From the NCBI GenBank assembly GCA_947478805.1, contig CANJXQ010000017.1:1-45791 (forward strand): a stretch of 45,791 nt of DNA. Direction: 5' to 3'. The notes under the pieces were generated by a model. It was given only the letters and a program-made list of their open reading frames with translations, did no database searches and was not told where the DNA came from. Shown piece by piece: positions 45,133-45,791 of this stretch (position 1 is its first letter; every line of letters starts with the position of its first letter). The stretch comes from Betaproteobacteria bacterium (GTDB lineage: Bacteria > Pseudomonadota > Gammaproteobacteria > Burkholderiales > SG8-39). A program made the translations under genes and the position numbers.

Positions 45133-45785
45133 TCAACCCTGAATTTGAGCGCTGGTTTGGCCGGGATCATCCGGAGGAATACTGCACCGGTGTCTTTTCC
45201 GACACCATGGACAAGATGGGACTTTCCGGTCGTGTTATATCCGGCTGGAAGCTCAACAATCCGCGCGCGCGCCTGTTCGGCAAGGTCAGAACCCTGCTGG
45301 TAGAGGCTGTAGAAACGAACGACGAGCGCATCCAGCAGGGCCTCAACTTTCTTGCCTCCCTGGGCGGCAACGATGTATTTGTTGTCAAGGGCAACGACCA
45401 GTTCGCCTACTTTGGCGAACTGATGTCCCGCCTTTCACAGGAACTCGGCCTTGCCGGCGTAATCATTGACGGCCTGACACGCGATACCTGGTACACGCAG
45501 TCAATCGCCCTGCCGATATTCGCCAAGGGCTACTCGCCCGTGGACATCAAGGGACGCGGGCGCGTCGCCTCCCCCGACCAACCCGTGGTCATTGACGGCC
45601 TTCGCGTCAACCCCGGTGACTACGTCTTCGCTGACAATGATGCGGCCGTCTTCATCCCGGCCGAACAGATAAGCAAAGTGGCCGATGCGGTACGGACCAT
45701 GGTTGGCAAGGAAGCAGAAATCAAGCGCATGATTGCCGAAGGCCGGACGATCAAGGAAATCCTCACGAGCCACACCGAGTTCTGA
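45129..45785 (+). CDS. RraA/HMG-aldolase family protein
   Basis: A 218-residue protein starting with GTG at 45129 (GTGA overlap with the previous stop, GGGGGAAAG upstream). It has the RraA-like aldolase signature: VVKGNDQFAYFGELMS (GEL at 96-98), GLAGVIIDGLTRDT with D114, R118 and D119, and GYSPVDIKGRG. Family members are 4-hydroxy-4-methyl-2-oxoglutarate aldolases, oxaloacetate decarboxylases, or the RNase E regulator RraA. RraA itself is only about 160 residues, so the enzyme type is more likely. In a CMP-ulosonate operon it may act on a 2-keto-acid sugar or its precursor. Substrate unknown. Confidence 0.82.
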   Translation: MINPEFERWFGRDHPEEYCTGVFSDTMDKMGLSGRVISGWKLNNPRARLFGKVRTLLVEAVETNDERIQQGLNFLASLGGNDVFVVKGNDQFAYFGELMSRLSQELGLAGVIIDGLTRDTWYTQSIALPIFAKGYSPVDIKGRGRVASPDQPVVIDGLRVNPGDYVFADNDAAVFIPAEQISKVADAVRTMVGKEAEIKRMIAEGRTIKEILTSHTEF

Positions 45786-45787
45786 CC

Positions 45788-45791
45788 ATGC
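45788..45791 (+). CDS. Possible start of the next operon gene (ATG at window edge)
   Basis: An ATG lies 2 nt after the RraA-like stop codon, at the spacing seen throughout this operon. Only one codon is inside the window, so nothing can be said about the product. Confidence 0.3.

Overview
The window comes from a betaproteobacterial chromosome. The evidence is gene order: pilS - PP0621-family - tRNA-Pro - ispB // rplU-rpmA-obgE-proB, a CNP1-like gene and rppH beside proS and a lytic transglycosylase, an ECF sigma factor-DUF3619-DUF3106-RDD run beside ilvH-ilvC-pssA, and lptFG // pepA-holC-valS. I recall these arrangements from Burkholderiales, Nitrosomonadales and relatives; I could not check them by search. 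I see no rRNA, CRISPR array, integrase or insertion sequence.

Positions 1-24.4 kb are housekeeping. They cover type IV pilus signalling (pilS, cut by the left edge), quinone side-chain synthesis (ispB), ribosomal proteins L21/L27, the GTPase Obg, proline synthesis (proB), a rubrerythrin, RNA pyrophosphohydrolase, prolyl- and valyl-tRNA synthetases, phosphatidylserine synthase, branched-chain amino acid genes (ilvH, ilvC), LPS export (lptF, lptG), aminopeptidase A, DNA polymerase III chi, TusA-like, a BepA-like protease and MoaC. Two expected genes are missing from their usual places: ilvB upstream of ilvH, and psd between ilvC and pssA.

Positions 24.4-45.8 kb form a glycan or glycosylation island with visibly more GC-rich coding sequence from about 29.5 kb on. 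It opens with two divergent TPR glycosyltransferases: a GT61/DUF563 type on the minus strand and an OGT/SPINDLY GT41 type on the plus strand. A long plus-strand run of closely spaced or overlapping genes follows. One module (ACP, ketoacyl synthase III, two ketoreductase-like SDRs, a hexapeptide acyltransferase) could make and attach a short hydroxyacyl group. A second has a GDPD-like phosphodiesterase, a HAD phosphatase and two tandem nucleotidyltransferase paralogues. Three WavE-like proteins, a GT-B transferase with a helical tail and an unrecognised 512-residue repeat protein come next.

The last module (41,977-45,785) is the most striking: a ribulose-phosphate-3-epimerase-like barrel fused to two CBS domains, a divergent DAHP synthase, a CMP-sugar synthetase fused to a KdsC-like phosphatase, and an RraA-like aldolase. 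It mirrors the logic of the Kdo pathway (sugar-phosphate enzyme + CBS, PEP condensation, phosphatase, CMP activation) with different enzymes at the first two steps. I infer a route to an unusual CMP-activated 3-deoxy-2-ulosonic acid, possibly C7. No flippase, polymerase or ABC exporter gene is visible. With the OGT-like protein this favours cytoplasmic glycosylation of a protein such as flagellin, though the island continues past the right edge.
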